Shown: positions 17,990 to 28,065, counted from the first letter of the stretch. The stretch: 64,000 nucleotides of DNA from Aliitabrizicola sp041905595 (GCA_041905595.1 JAYRKT010000005.1:99803-163802), one strand, 5' to 3'. Translations and numbers: made by a program. Notes: generated by a model from the sequence alone, not told the origin.

Positions 17990-18145
17990 GTCTGGTGCCT
18001 CGGCGATTTGTCTGGGGATAATCGGGAACGCGGTGAAACCCCGCGACGTGCCCAACGCTGTAAGGGGGAGGGGCAGCGGATGCCACTGGCCGTCGGCCGG
18101 GAAGGCGCTGTCTCCTGTGAAGCCAAGTCAGAAGACCGGCCAGAC
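17990..18145 (+). ncRNA. Cobalamin (B12) riboswitch upstream of bluB
   Basis: The element has the conserved cobalamin-riboswitch blocks in order: GGTGCC at 17994, the CGGGAA...GGTGAAACCCCG core (18023-18043), GATGCCACTGG near 18079, GGGAAGGCG near 18099, and the B12 box AGCCAAGTCAGAAGACC at 18121-18137. The closing stem P1 is GTCTGG (17990-17995) with CCAGAC (18140-18145). A GC-rich helix (GCGCCC...GGGCGC) between the aptamer and the bluB ribosome-binding site (AGGGGA) is a candidate expression platform. B12 would be expected to repress bluB. Confidence 0.92.
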
Positions 18146-18207
18146 GACAACAGGGGCGCCCGCGCGGACGGTGGGCGCGCCGCATGTTGCCGGACAGGGG
18201 ATATGTC

Positions 18208-18912
18208 ATGCCGCAACCCGAAACGCTTGCCCCGGCCGGGGCGTTCTCTGACGTCGAACGCGCCGCGGTCTACCGCGCCATCCATACCCGCCGCGACGTG
18301 CGCAGCCAGTTCCTGCCTGATCCGATCGCCGAAGAAGTTCTGGCCCGCCTGCTGCTCGCCGCGCACCATGCGCCCTCGGTAGGCTTCATGCAGCCCTGGA
18401 ACTTCATCGTTATCCGCAGCGCCCGGGTCAAGGCAGGGGTCCGCGCCGCATTCGCTCGCGCCAATGACGAAGCTGCCGCGATGTTTCCCGACGAGCGCAG
18501 GGCGCTCTATTCGGCCCTCAAGCTCGAGGGCATCGTGGAGGCCCCTATCAATCTGTGCATCACCTGCGACCGGTCACGCGGCGGCGAGGTGGTGTTGGGT
18601 CGGACGCATAACCGCGACATGGACCTCTATTCCTCGGTCTGCGCCGTGCAGAATCTTTGGCTCGCAGCCCGGGCGGAAGGGATTGGCGTCGGCTGGGTCA
18701 GCATCTTCCACGAGGCGGACATCCGCGAAATCCTCGGACTGCCTGAAGGGGTTGTCCCAGTGGCCTATCTTTGCCTCGGCCGGGTCGCGGAACTGCACTC
18801 CGAACCCGAGTTGCAGGCCCGCGGCTGGCAGCAGCGGCTGAACCTCGACGATCTCGTATTCGACGATGAGTGGGGCAGTAAGGCGAACACTCAGGATGAA
18901 CCTGCGGGCTAA
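18208..18912 (+). CDS. bluB: 5,6-dimethylbenzimidazole synthase BluB
   Basis: BluB is a nitroreductase-fold enzyme that cannibalises FMNH2 with oxygen to make dimethylbenzimidazole, the lower ligand of cobalamin. The 234-residue protein has the family segments RRDVRSQFLPDP (residues ~30-41), APSVGFMQPWNFIVI and GWVSIF. The gene lies 62 bases downstream of a cobalamin riboswitch, which independently supports the assignment. The ATG at 18208 is seven bases after AGGGGA. It converges with the carbonic anhydrase gene with only eight bases between stops. Confidence 0.95.
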   Translation: MPQPETLAPAGAFSDVERAAVYRAIHTRRDVRSQFLPDPIAEEVLARLLLAAHHAPSVGFMQPWNFIVIRSARVKAGVRAAFARANDEAAAMFPDERRALYSALKLEGIVEAPINLCITCDRSRGGEVVLGRTHNRDMDLYSSVCAVQNLWLAARAEGIGVGWVSIFHEADIREILGLPEGVVPVAYLCLGRVAELHSEPELQARGWQQRLNLDDLVFDDEWGSKANTQDEPAG

Positions 18913-18920
18913 GTCTCGGT

Positions 18921-19571
18921 TCAGACGGAGACGAACCCGCCAAGCGCTGGATCGTATTGTTCGAGGCCGCCTTCGCCGGTGTTGGTCCAAAGGCCGTGCA
19001 GTGTCAGGCGTTCATCCTCGACCGCCTCGCGGACGAAGGGGAAGGTCATGAGGTTCTCAAGGCTGATGAGCACCGCCTGCTTTTCGAGTGCGGTGATCCG
19101 GCTGGCGACCGGCTCGATCCCTTCGGTCCGCAGGTAGCCGGGTCGCAGGATATCCATCCAGCGCCCGACAAAGCTTGATTTCTCTTCCAGCTGCGGCGCA
19201 AGGCCCGCGCACATGTCATGGCATCCCTTGACGCCGCCACAGTTGGAATGGCCCAGCACGACCAGATGAGCGACCTTGAGCGCCGTAACAGCGTATTCCA
19301 CGGCAGCTGAGGTGCCGTGGTTCTGACCGTCGGGATTGAAGGGTGGAACAAGGTTCGCGACGTTGCGATGGATGAAGAACTCGCCTTCGTCGGCGCCGAA
19401 GATCGACGTGACATGGACCCGGCTGTCACAGCAGGAGATAACCATCGCCCGCGGCATCTGACCCGCTTCCGCCAGCCGACGATACCATGCCTTGTTTTCC
19501 TGATAGGTGGTTGCGCGCCAACCGTGGAAGCGCTGGATCAGATAGGTGGGCAGCGGTTTGGCAATGTCCAT
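18921..19571 (-). CDS. Beta-class carbonic anhydrase
   Basis: The enzyme interconverts CO2 and bicarbonate, supplying bicarbonate for carboxylases such as acetyl-CoA carboxylase. The 216-residue protein shows the beta-class zinc site: Cys47 with the Asp49/Arg51 dyad in SCCDSR, then His108 and Cys111 in GHSNCGG. The second ATG (19571) is chosen because GGAAGG lies nine bases before it, whereas it would touch the alternative ATG at 19580. No signal peptide is present, so it is cytoplasmic. Confidence 0.93.
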   Translation of the reverse strand: MDIAKPLPTYLIQRFHGWRATTYQENKAWYRRLAEAGQMPRAMVISCCDSRVHVTSIFGADEGEFFIHRNVANLVPPFNPDGQNHGTSAAVEYAVTALKVAHLVVLGHSNCGGVKGCHDMCAGLAPQLEEKSSFVGRWMDILRPGYLRTEGIEPVASRITALEKQAVLISLENLMTFPFVREAVEDERLTLHGLWTNTGEGGLEQYDPALGGFVSV

Positions 19572-19722
19572 GGCGTGCATCCTTCCGGTCTGTTGGCCTT
19601 GGTAGGCTGCAATTGCAGAAATTTCGAGCGGTTTCTGTCGCTGCCGGCAACCTTTTCTTCAGGGGGCTGCACCCAGGATGGCCTTGGGTATGCGTGGGGG
19701 CGCAGCGAAGGGTGATGCTGAA

Positions 19723-20106
19723 ATGTCGGGCAATGTCACGGTCCTGCGACCGGTTGAGCGCGTGCGGCTGGACGCCGCGCCGATTGCGGCGATCTACCGG
19801 AATCTCGGTCCAAGCGGCGCCGAGCAGGTGGTGAGCCGCGCCTTGGGGGAGGTGGCGCTGACGCTGGCGAGCCTGGCCGAGACGGTGCGCCAGCACGATT
19901 TCTCTGACATGGACCGCCAATTGCGCCGGTTGCAGCGAATGTCCGAGCATCTGGGCATGATGAGCCTTGGCGCCACCTGCACCGACCTGCGGTCCTGTTC
20001 CACGGGCGGCGATCCCACGGCCTTCGCTGCCGTCTGGGCCCGTCTTCTGCGGGTGGCGGAACGCTCGCTCGCCACCGACAAGGATATGCGCGGCCAGACG
20101 CTGTAG
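19723..20106 (+). CDS. Hypothetical helical protein upstream of the M17 peptidase
   Basis: The 127-residue all-helical protein is unrecognised. It has a leucine/arginine-rich middle (LASLAETVRQHDFSDMDRQ) and a short Cys-containing turn (GATCTDLRSCS). GAAGGGTG precedes the ATG at 19723. It lies 64 bases upstream of the leucyl aminopeptidase gene on the same strand and is probably in the same operon. The helix composition suggests a small histidine-phosphotransfer- or bundle-like fold, but I see no clear phospho-acceptor motif. Confidence 0.6.
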   Translation: MSGNVTVLRPVERVRLDAAPIAAIYRNLGPSGAEQVVSRALGEVALTLASLAETVRQHDFSDMDRQLRRLQRMSEHLGMMSLGATCTDLRSCSTGGDPTAFAAVWARLLRVAERSLATDKDMRGQTL

Positions 20107-20170
20107 CGCCCTTGCAGCCGGTGGGCGAGGCGCTAGGCTGGCGCCGAACCGACCCTAACCGAGCCAAGAG

Positions 20171-21553
20171 ATGCCTCCTCGTTTCGCTTCCGCCCAAGAC
20201 TCCTCGCGCCCGCTGCACGTCATTGCGCAGGAGAGATTGCCGGACTGGCTGGCGGCGCAGGCGCCAGAGGTCGCGATCTGGCTCAAGGGAACAGGGTTCG
20301 GCGCGGCCCTTGGCGAGGTACAACTGCTTCCCGGCGCAGATGGTTCGGTGGCGGGCGCGGTCTTCGGCTACGGTTCGGCCCCGGCGCGCGCGCGCGGGCG
20401 GTTTCACCTGGCGCGCGCCTTCTCGGCACTGCCCGAGGGCGCCTGGCATCTGGTCGCCGATCTGGGCGCGGAAGAGCGCGACGAAGCAGCGCTTGCGGCA
20501 TTGTTCGCCCAATACCGGTTCGATCGCTATCATCCTGTCCCGGCAAGCCGTGCGATGCTCAAGGCGCCGGAAGGGGTGGACGCGGCCCGCATTGAAACGG
20601 TTGCTGCGGGCGAGTTCCTGACCCGTGACCTGGTGAATACCCCCGCCGCCGACATGGGGCCGCAGGAGCTTGAAGACGCCGTTCGCACCCTTGCCGGGCA
20701 ATTTGGGGCCGAGGTGCATTCCGTCGTGGGCGAGGATCTGCTGCGGGCGAACTTCCCGATGATCCATGCGGTTGGCCGCGCCTCTGACCGGGCTCCACGG
20801 TTGCTTGATCTGCACTGGGGCGAGACCGGGCCGCGCCTGACCTTGGTCGGCAAGGGCGTGTGCTTCGACACCGGGGGCCTCAACATCAAGCCGACCGCAG
20901 GCATGCATCTGATGAAGAAAGACATGGGCGGGGCGGCCACGGTCCTGGGCCTTGCCCGGATGATCATAGCGCTTGGCCTGCCTGTCCGATTGCGGGTGAT
21001 CATCCCGGCGGTCGAGAATGCGATTTCGGGCCGCGCCCTGCGCCCGCGCGATATTCTGACCTCGCGCAAGGGCCTGACGGTCGAGGTCAATGACACCGAC
21101 GCCGAGGGGCGGCTGATCCTCGCGGACGCGCTCGCGCTCGCGTCCGAAGAGGAAACGGACCTGCTGGTCTCCATGGCGACGCTGACCGGGTCGGCGCGGG
21201 TTGCGGTCGGGCCGGACCTCGCGCCCTTCTACACTGATGACGAGCCGCTGGCGGCCACCCTTCAGCGCGCGGGCAGTGCGGTGCGCGATCCGGTCTGGCG
21301 CCTGCCGTTCTGGACGCCTTACGAGCCGATGATCGAACCGGGCATCGCCGATCTCGACAACTGTCCACCCGGCAGCTTCGCCGGCTCGGTGACCGCGGCA
21401 CTTTTCCTGCGCCGGTTCGTCGAAGCGCCGCGCTATCTGCATTTCGACCTTTACGCCCACCAGCCGACCGATGCGCCCGGACGTCCAAAGGGTGGCGTCG
21501 GGCAGGGTGCACGCGCGGTGCTGCAGGCTTTGCCGGAAGTCTTGGGTTTGTGA
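20171..21553 (+). CDS. M17 leucyl aminopeptidase family protein
   Basis: The 460-residue two-metal aminopeptidase releases N-terminal residues in cytoplasmic peptide turnover. The M17 signature DTDAEGRL is at about residue 308. Upstream lie GKGVCFDTGGLNIKPTAGMHLMKKDMGGA, which contains the metal-binding Lys and Asp, and NTPAADMGP, typical of the divergent PepB/LAP-like branch. Its stop overlaps the start of the NlpC/P60 gene by one base (TGATG), so the two are translationally coupled, which suggests a role with peptides from cell-wall recycling. Confidence 0.92.
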   Translation: MPPRFASAQDSSRPLHVIAQERLPDWLAAQAPEVAIWLKGTGFGAALGEVQLLPGADGSVAGAVFGYGSAPARARGRFHLARAFSALPEGAWHLVADLGAEERDEAALAALFAQYRFDRYHPVPASRAMLKAPEGVDAARIETVAAGEFLTRDLVNTPAADMGPQELEDAVRTLAGQFGAEVHSVVGEDLLRANFPMIHAVGRASDRAPRLLDLHWGETGPRLTLVGKGVCFDTGGLNIKPTAGMHLMKKDMGGAATVLGLARMIIALGLPVRLRVIIPAVENAISGRALRPRDILTSRKGLTVEVNDTDAEGRLILADALALASEEETDLLVSMATLTGSARVAVGPDLAPFYTDDEPLAATLQRAGSAVRDPVWRLPFWTPYEPMIEPGIADLDNCPPGSFAGSVTAALFLRRFVEAPRYLHFDLYAHQPTDAPGRPKGGVGQGARAVLQALPEVLGL

Positions 21554-22368
21554 TGGAAAGGCGGCTGACGCCCGCAACCTATCGTGTCGCCCTGGACAGC
21601 CTGCGTGGGTTGGTTTCGGGTCGCACCTTCGTGCCGGGCGAGGCCGCCTGCGTTTCTGCGCCGCTGGTGGATTTATGCGCCAAGATTGCCGGGAACCGCG
21701 AACGGCAGGTCCTGTATGGCGATTCCCTCGCCGTGGTCGAACGGCGGGAGGGCTGGGCGTTCGTGCAGATGGCGAAGGACGGCTACTGCGGCTGGTTACA
21801 GGAAGACGCGCTCGCTGCGCCACGAGCGGCCAGCCATGTGGTAACTGCCCCCTCGAGCCACCTTTACCCGGAACCGAGGGTCCAGGCGCGCGAGCGATTT
21901 GCGTTGCCCTTTGGTGCTCGGGTCGTGGTGGTGGGTGAGACCGGCGCCTTCGTCGAGACGCCTGAGGGGTTCATCCCCCGGTTCCACCTGCGGCCGGTGG
22001 ATCAGCCGATGACCGATCCTGTCGCGGTTGCGCGGTTGTTTCTTGGCGCTCCCTATCTCTGGGGCGGCAACAGCCGGGCGGGGATCGACTGTTCGGGTCT
22101 GGTGCAGGCGGCGCTGCTGGCCTGCGGCAACCCCTGCCCCGGCGACAGCGACCTGCAGGAAGGCCTCGGTCGGGCGATCGGCGATACTGAGGCGCTGGTC
22201 GCTGGCGATCTGCTGTTCTGGCATGGGCATGTGGCGATGGTCTCGTCGCCGGGCAGCATCATCCATGCGACAGGCCATGTCATGTCGGTGATCGAAGAGC
22301 CCCTTGACGCTGCGATCGCCCGCATCGCCGCCACTGGGAAGCCGGTGATCGCCCGCCGCCGACCCTGA
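21553..22368 (+). CDS. NlpC/P60 family cysteine peptidase with SH3-like domains
   Basis: The 271-residue protein has two SH3b-like repeats (about residues 35-145) ahead of a C-terminal NlpC/P60 domain. The catalytic cysteine is in GIDCSGLVQAA (about residue 178) and the histidine in WHGHVAMV (about 224). Such enzymes cleave D-Glu-diamino acid bonds in muropeptides. No signal peptide is visible, pointing to cytoplasmic muropeptide recycling, which fits coupling to an aminopeptidase. The ATG at 21553 forms a TGATG overlap; the preceding GTG at 21550 is also possible. Confidence 0.88.
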   Translation: MERRLTPATYRVALDSLRGLVSGRTFVPGEAACVSAPLVDLCAKIAGNRERQVLYGDSLAVVERREGWAFVQMAKDGYCGWLQEDALAAPRAASHVVTAPSSHLYPEPRVQARERFALPFGARVVVVGETGAFVETPEGFIPRFHLRPVDQPMTDPVAVARLFLGAPYLWGGNSRAGIDCSGLVQAALLACGNPCPGDSDLQEGLGRAIGDTEALVAGDLLFWHGHVAMVSSPGSIIHATGHVMSVIEEPLDAAIARIAATGKPVIARRRP

Positions 22369-22370
22369 GA

Positions 22371-22718
22371 TCAGTCGATCGGCCGGATCAGCTTGCGCTC
22401 CAGCACCCGCAGTACCTGCGCCAGGTCATGGCCCCGGCGCAGCACCTGGCCATCCATCCCGATCACCGCGTAAAGCCCCTGCCGCGCGCGCAGGCGCGGC
22501 CGCTTCTCGATCCGGTAGAGCGGATATTCGGCGGTGCGGCGGAACACCGAAAAGATCGCGACCTCACGAAGGCAGGAAATCGCATAGTCCCGCCATTCCC
22601 CCGCCGCGACCATCTGTCCGTAAAGCGACAGGATGGTGCCGAGTTCCTTTCGGTCGAAACTCACGTCGTCAGCCAGGCGGGCTGCGAGTGGAAATGGGGT
22701 CGGTGGCTGGACCGTCAT
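22371..22718 (-). CDS. DUF2794 family protein
   Basis: The 115-residue protein matches the DUF2794 family of alphaproteobacteria by its core VSFDRKELGTILSLYGQMVAAGEWRDYAI and the following FSVFRRTAEYPLYRIEKRP. No function is known. The ATG at 22718 is preferred over the frame's upstream ATG at 22838 because the family begins here and the upstream stretch overlaps a palindrome and a structured leader. It converges with the NlpC gene with two bases between stops. Confidence 0.8.
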   Translation of the reverse strand: MTVQPPTPFPLAARLADDVSFDRKELGTILSLYGQMVAAGEWRDYAISCLREVAIFSVFRRTAEYPLYRIEKRPRLRARQGLYAVIGMDGQVLRRGHDLAQVLRVLERKLIRPID

Positions 22719-22745
22719 GACGCGATGATGACGTCCGCCATAATT

Positions 22746-22766
22746 CAAATCAAGTCGCCTGATTTG
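22746..22766. promoter_or_regulatory. Candidate operator: CAAATCA-N7-TGATTTG
   Basis: A perfect 21-base palindrome with 7-bp arms and a 7-base spacer is centred about 38 bases upstream of the DUF2794 start codon. The arms are AT-rich inside GC-rich sequence, as expected for a dimeric regulator site. The regulator is unknown. Confidence 0.4.
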
Positions 22767-22840
22767 CGCCTTGGAATGACCCCTGAAAATCCCCTGCAGC
22801 TTCGAACCGCCGCCGCAAACCAGAACGATAACGATCATGT

Positions 22841-22912
22841 AGCGAGTGAGACGAAGCCCGGTGGCGCGGAATGATTAGCCCCCACCCATACCGCGTCGCC
22901 GGGTGACTCGCT
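22841..22912 (-). ncRNA. Candidate structured leader RNA upstream of the DUF2794 gene
   Basis: Three nested stems form a rod on either strand: AGCGAGT/ACTCGCT (22841-22847 with 22906-22912), CCCGG/CCGGG (22857-22861 with 22899-22903) and CGCGG/CCGCG (22865-22869 with 22891-22895). They close a 21-base loop that, read on the minus strand, includes a GGGTGGGGG run. The element lies directly between the rppH terminator and the DUF2794 gene. It could be a cis-acting leader of the latter or a small RNA on the plus strand ended by the adjacent hairpin. I do not recognise a known family. Confidence 0.3.
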
Positions 22913-22918
22913 GAAACG

Positions 22919-22955
22919 GATGGCTCCTGCGGTCCCGCAGGAGCCATCTTTCATT
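22919..22955. terminator. Strong bidirectional terminator after rppH
   Basis: GATGGCTCCTGCGG (22919-22932) pairs perfectly with CCGCAGGAGCCATC (22935-22948), one of the longest perfect hairpins in the window. It lies 32 bases after the rppH stop codon. The T-rich flank is better on the plus side (CTTTCATTT) than on the minus side (CGTTTC), so it may also end a plus-strand transcript. Confidence 0.75.
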
Positions 22956-22979
22956 TCCGGGGCAAACCTTTGCGTGGTG

Positions 22980-23459
22980 TCAGGCGAGATAGGCGCGGAA
23001 GGACTTGACCACCTCGTCGTAGACTGCGCGCTTGAACGGCACGATCCCCGCGACCAGCTCGTCCACGTCGATCCAGCGCCAGGCCGAGAATTCGGGGTGC
23101 TCGGTGGCGATGCGAATCTGGTCGTCAGTGCCGAGGTAGCGGAACAGGAACCATTTCTGGCGCTGGCCGCGATACTTTCCGCCCCAGACCTTGCCCAGAA
23201 GTTCGGGCGGAAGGTCATAGGTTACCCAGTGGTGGGTCTTGGCGACGAATTCCACCAGGTCTTCGGTGATGCCGGTTTCTTCCCAGAGTTCGCGCAGCGC
23301 TGCCTTGCGGGGCTTCTCCTCTTTGTCGATTCCGCCCTGCGGCATCTGCCAGGCCGCGGAAGGGCTGTCGAGACGTTGGCCCGCGAAGACAAGGCCCGCA
23401 GAATTCATCAGGACGACACCGACGCATGGCCGGTAGGGAAGGGTTTGGGGATCGGTCAT
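22980..23459 (-). CDS. rppH: RNA pyrophosphohydrolase RppH
   Basis: RppH removes pyrophosphate from 5'-triphosphate mRNA, opening it to RNase E decay. The 159-residue protein has the Nudix box between residues 42 and 64 (GG-IDKEE-...-AALRELWEETGI), preceded by AWQMPQGG, and starts PYRPCVGVVL as in RppH/InvA orthologues. It follows ctpA by 49 bases, but a perfect terminator-like hairpin lies in that gap, so its expression may depend on read-through or an internal promoter. Confidence 0.95.
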   Translation of the reverse strand: MTDPQTLPYRPCVGVVLMNSAGLVFAGQRLDSPSAAWQMPQGGIDKEEKPRKAALRELWEETGITEDLVEFVAKTHHWVTYDLPPELLGKVWGGKYRGQRQKWFLFRYLGTDDQIRIATEHPEFSAWRWIDVDELVAGIVPFKRAVYDEVVKSFRAYLA

Positions 23460-23475
23460 GGAGGGGCCGGAAGAT

Positions 23476-23502
23476 GAAAAGGGGGCGGCACGGGCCGCCC
23501 CC
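23476..23502 (-). terminator. Intrinsic terminator between ctpA and rppH
   Basis: GGGGGCGGC/GCCGCCCCC (23481-23489 with 23494-23502) has a four-base loop and, on the minus strand, is followed by TTTTC. It lies six bases after the ctpA stop codon and only 17 bases before the rppH start codon, so it should reduce rppH expression from the upstream operon. Confidence 0.75.
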
Positions 23503-23508
23503 GAGGCG

Positions 23509-24876
23509 TTATTGCTTCACGGCTTCGGTGGTCTGCACCGGGGCCGGCACGATGACTTCAAGACCCTTCAGGATGTCGACGGCATAGGCGAGCTGGTAGT
23601 CCTCGTCGCGCAGCTTGGCTGCTTCCTCGGCGCGCTTCTGCTCTTCCTGATAGGTCTTCTTCTCTTCCTCGGTCATCGAGTCATTCGACAGGATGCCCTT
23701 CAGATCGGCTTCCGACCGGATGTCCTGTTCCGGATCCGCCTTGGCCGCCGCATCGGCATCGGCCGCCTTGACCGGCTGTTTGACCACGATGTCGGGTGAC
23801 ACGCCAAGCGCCTGGATCGACCGGCCCGATGGCGTGTAATAGCGCGCGGTAGTCAGGCGCATCGCGCCTTCGCCCCGCAGCGGCACAAGGGTCTGGACCG
23901 AGCCCTTGCCGAAACTCTTGGTACCCACGACCACGGCGCGATGCTGGTCCTTCAGTGCCCCCGCAACGATTTCCGACGCCGAAGCCGAGCCGCCGTTGAT
24001 GAGAACGACGATCGGTTTGCCGTCGATCAAATCGCCCGGGGTCGCATTGAAGCGCTCCGCATCCTGCGGGTTCCGGCCACGGGTCGAGACGATCTCGCCC
24101 TGATCGAGGAATGCGTCAGACACCTTGATCGCCTGGTTCAGCAGGCCGCCTGGGTTGTTGCGCAGGTCAAGTACGACGCCGCTGATCTTGTCGACTCCGC
24201 CAAGTTCATCGATCGACTTCTTCAGCCCTTCCTCGAGGTTGGGATAGGTCTGGTCGTTGAAGGTGGTCACGCGCAGGACGACCGCATCGCCGACAACACG
24301 CGCCTTCACGGCGGTCAGCTTGATCGTGTCACGGGTCAGGGTGACATCGAAGGGATCTGCGACGCCCTCGCGCACGATGGTCAGGGTGATCTGCGAACCG
24401 ACCGGGCCGCGCATCTTGTCGACGGCTTCGTCAAGCATGATGCCGGACAGGCTTTCACCGTCGACCTTGGTGATGAAGTCACCCGACTGGATGCCAGCCT
24501 CGGCGGCCGGGGTGCCGTCCATCGGCGAGACGACCTTGATGAAGCCGTTCTCTTCGGTCACCTCGATGCCGAGACCGCCGAATTCGCCATGGGTCTGCAC
24601 CTGCATGTCGCTGAACTGGTCAGGCGGCAGGTAGCTGGAATGCGGATCGAGCGAGGTCAGCATGCCGTTGATGGCGGCCTCGATCAGTTTCTGCGAATCC
24701 GGCTGTTCGACATACTGTGCGCGGATGCGTTCGAAGATGTCGCCGAACAGGTCGAGCTGTTCATAGACAGAGGCCGACTTGTCAGTTTCCTGGGCGATCA
24801 GCGGTCCGGCCAACTGGGTCGTCACCAAAACGCCGGCCACCGTACCGCCAAGGGCGGCCATCACGAATTTCCTCAT
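23509..24876 (-). CDS. ctpA: S41 family carboxy-terminal processing peptidase CtpA
   Basis: The 455-residue periplasmic protease trims C-termini of exported proteins and, in alphaproteobacteria, affects envelope integrity. It has an N-terminal signal segment (residues 1-28) and a PDZ domain around residues 90-170 (GGLGIEV ... AGIQSGDFITKVDG). The S41 catalytic Ser lies in GSASASEIVAGAL (about residue 297), with Lys in SFGKGSV about 25 residues later. It follows envC by 19 bases and is probably co-transcribed with gpmI and envC. Confidence 0.95.
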   Translation of the reverse strand: MRKFVMAALGGTVAGVLVTTQLAGPLIAQETDKSASVYEQLDLFGDIFERIRAQYVEQPDSQKLIEAAINGMLTSLDPHSSYLPPDQFSDMQVQTHGEFGGLGIEVTEENGFIKVVSPMDGTPAAEAGIQSGDFITKVDGESLSGIMLDEAVDKMRGPVGSQITLTIVREGVADPFDVTLTRDTIKLTAVKARVVGDAVVLRVTTFNDQTYPNLEEGLKKSIDELGGVDKISGVVLDLRNNPGGLLNQAIKVSDAFLDQGEIVSTRGRNPQDAERFNATPGDLIDGKPIVVLINGGSASASEIVAGALKDQHRAVVVGTKSFGKGSVQTLVPLRGEGAMRLTTARYYTPSGRSIQALGVSPDIVVKQPVKAADADAAAKADPEQDIRSEADLKGILSNDSMTEEEKKTYQEEQKRAEEAAKLRDEDYQLAYAVDILKGLEVIVPAPVQTTEAVKQ

Positions 24877-24895
24877 CGGGTCTCGTCCTATCCGT

Positions 24896-26010
24896 CTATT
24901 CCGTTGTTCCCGCGAACCACTCGGTCGGGTCGACCGGATCCGCGCCTTTTCTCAGTTCCAAGTAAAGCGTCTCTGATCCGCCGGCGCCACCGCCTTCTGC
25001 GCTCGTCACCAGAAACTCTCCCGCCGTCGCCTCCGGGCCGCCCATAAGGCCCAGGGCCTCGCCCTCGGGCACGACATCGCCGACGTCACCATAGACCGTC
25101 TCCATCCCCGCGAGTATCAGCAGATAGCCGTTGCCGGGTTCAAGTATCATCACATTCCCGTAGTCGAGAAGCGGTCCGCGATAGCGGATGGTCGCAGGCC
25201 ATGGCGCCGTGACCAGCGCGCGCGGACGGGTCGCGATGATCAGGCCCGGGCGGCGGACGCCGCGGGCGTCGGCCTCGCCCGGCCGGCGGATGATCGTGCC
25301 GGTTACAGGCAGGGGCAGGGTGCCCTTCATCGTATCGAAGGCCACGCCCGCGTCCGGATCGTCCAGAACCATCCCCGCGGCAACGGCATCGAGCGTATCG
25401 GCGCTTTCCAGAAGCGTGCGCAAGGCGTCTGGGTCGTCAATGAACCGCTTGGGCAGGTCAGTCCGGTCCGAGATAGCCTGGCTCAGCGCTGTCCGCGCCT
25501 CTTGCGCGGCGCGGAGGCCGTCGGCCAGCGTCTGCGCGGCCGTCTCCTGCACAAGTTGCAGATCGCGCAGCTCCTGCAATTCTGCACGCAAGCGGTCGGC
25601 CTCGGCCTGAAGTGCGGGGGTTACCTCGGTCAGGATCATCCCCGACCGGGCCATGCCAAGCGGACCGTCCGGGTGGAGCAACAGCAACGGGCCGGGATCG
25701 GCGGGCATGCTGGCCAGAACGCCGACAAGTTGTGCGACGCTGTCGCGTTTGGCTTCGAACTGCATCTCGAGTGCAGAGGTGCGGATGGTGACCTGCCGTA
25801 GCCCTTCGCGCAGGGCGTCCAGCCCCTGCTCATAGGCGCGGATGGTCTTCGACAGCGCCGCAACCCGGTCCTTGCCGCCGGTCGCGTTTTCCATGGCGCC
25901 GATCGCTGCCTGAAGGTCTGCCGCCGCCTGTTTTGCCTGTGCCGCAGCATCTGTCTGCGCCGCGGCAAGGCCGGGCAGCAGCAGTGCAAGGGCGAGGGCG
26001 GCGGCGCGGA

Positions 26011-26014
<4 letters not shown>
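24896..26014 (-). CDS. envC: EnvC-like murein hydrolase activator (degenerate LytM domain)
   Basis: The 372-residue exported protein has a signal peptide (residues 1-19), a long coiled coil (about 25-200) and a C-terminal LytM/M23 fold (about 255-365). The zinc ligands of active M23 peptidases are missing: the usual HG follows neither strand (ILEPGNGY), and the HxH position reads LYLELR. This is the condition of E. coli EnvC, which activates amidases rather than cutting peptidoglycan itself. The ATG at 26014 overlaps the gpmI stop as ATGA, so translation is coupled. Confidence 0.88.
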
Positions 26015-27531
<1,517 letters not shown>

Positions 27532-27594
27532 GGGAGGGGCCTTTCGCAGGGGTCGCGACGGTTCTACGCCCGGTTGCGATCCGCGGCAACGGCC

Positions 27595-28065
27595 TCAGGC
27601 GCGGTGATAGGGGCTGCCCGACAGGATCGTCGCGGCGCGGTAGACCTGTTCGGCCAGCATCACCCGCACCAGCATGTGCGGCCAGACCATCTTTCCGAAC
27701 GAAATCGCAAGATCGGCCCGGTCGCGCAGGGCGGGCGCGAGCCCGTCGGCCCCGCCGATGAGGAAGGCCAAATCCTGCCGACCCTCGTCGCGGAAAGCGG
27801 CGAGGCGATGGGCGAATTCAGGCGAGGTCAGGGTCAGGCCGCGTTCATCCAGCGCGACAACCACGGCGTTGGCGGGAAGGGCGCGCGACAGGAGTTCAGC
27901 CTCTGCCGTCATGCCGCCGCCCTTGCGATCCTCGACCTCGTGCTCGGTCAGCGGGCCAAGGCCAAGGGGGCGGGCTGTCCGGTTGAACCGTGTGACGTAG
28001 TCATCGACAAGCATGCGTTCCGGCCCGGCGCGCAGCCGGCCCACGGCGCAGATCGCCAGACGCAT
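27595..28065 (-). CDS. rlmH: 23S rRNA (pseudouridine1915-N3)-methyltransferase
   Basis: RlmH is a SPOUT methyltransferase that methylates pseudouridine 1915 in helix 69 of mature 70S ribosomes. The 156-residue length is standard. The SAM-binding knot segment FLIGGADGL and the C-terminal tail ATILSGSPYHRA are present. The ATG at 28065 overlaps the rsfS stop as TGATG, so the two ribosome-related genes are coupled. Confidence 0.96.
   Translation of the reverse strand: MRLAICAVGRLRAGPERMLVDDYVTRFNRTARPLGLGPLTEHEVEDRKGGGMTAEAELLSRALPANAVVVALDERGLTLTSPEFAHRLAAFRDEGRQDLAFLIGGADGLAPALRDRADLAISFGKMVWPHMLVRVMLAEQVYRAATILSGSPYHRA

Noticed and set aside
17844..18251. Overlapping open frames between asd and bluB
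   Set aside because: The region is fully explained by the cobalamin riboswitch and hairpins after asd.
19736..21823. 695-codon open frame on the minus strand
   Set aside because: Antisense to the M17 aminopeptidase and neighbouring genes; the protein is basic and low in hydrophobic core patterns.
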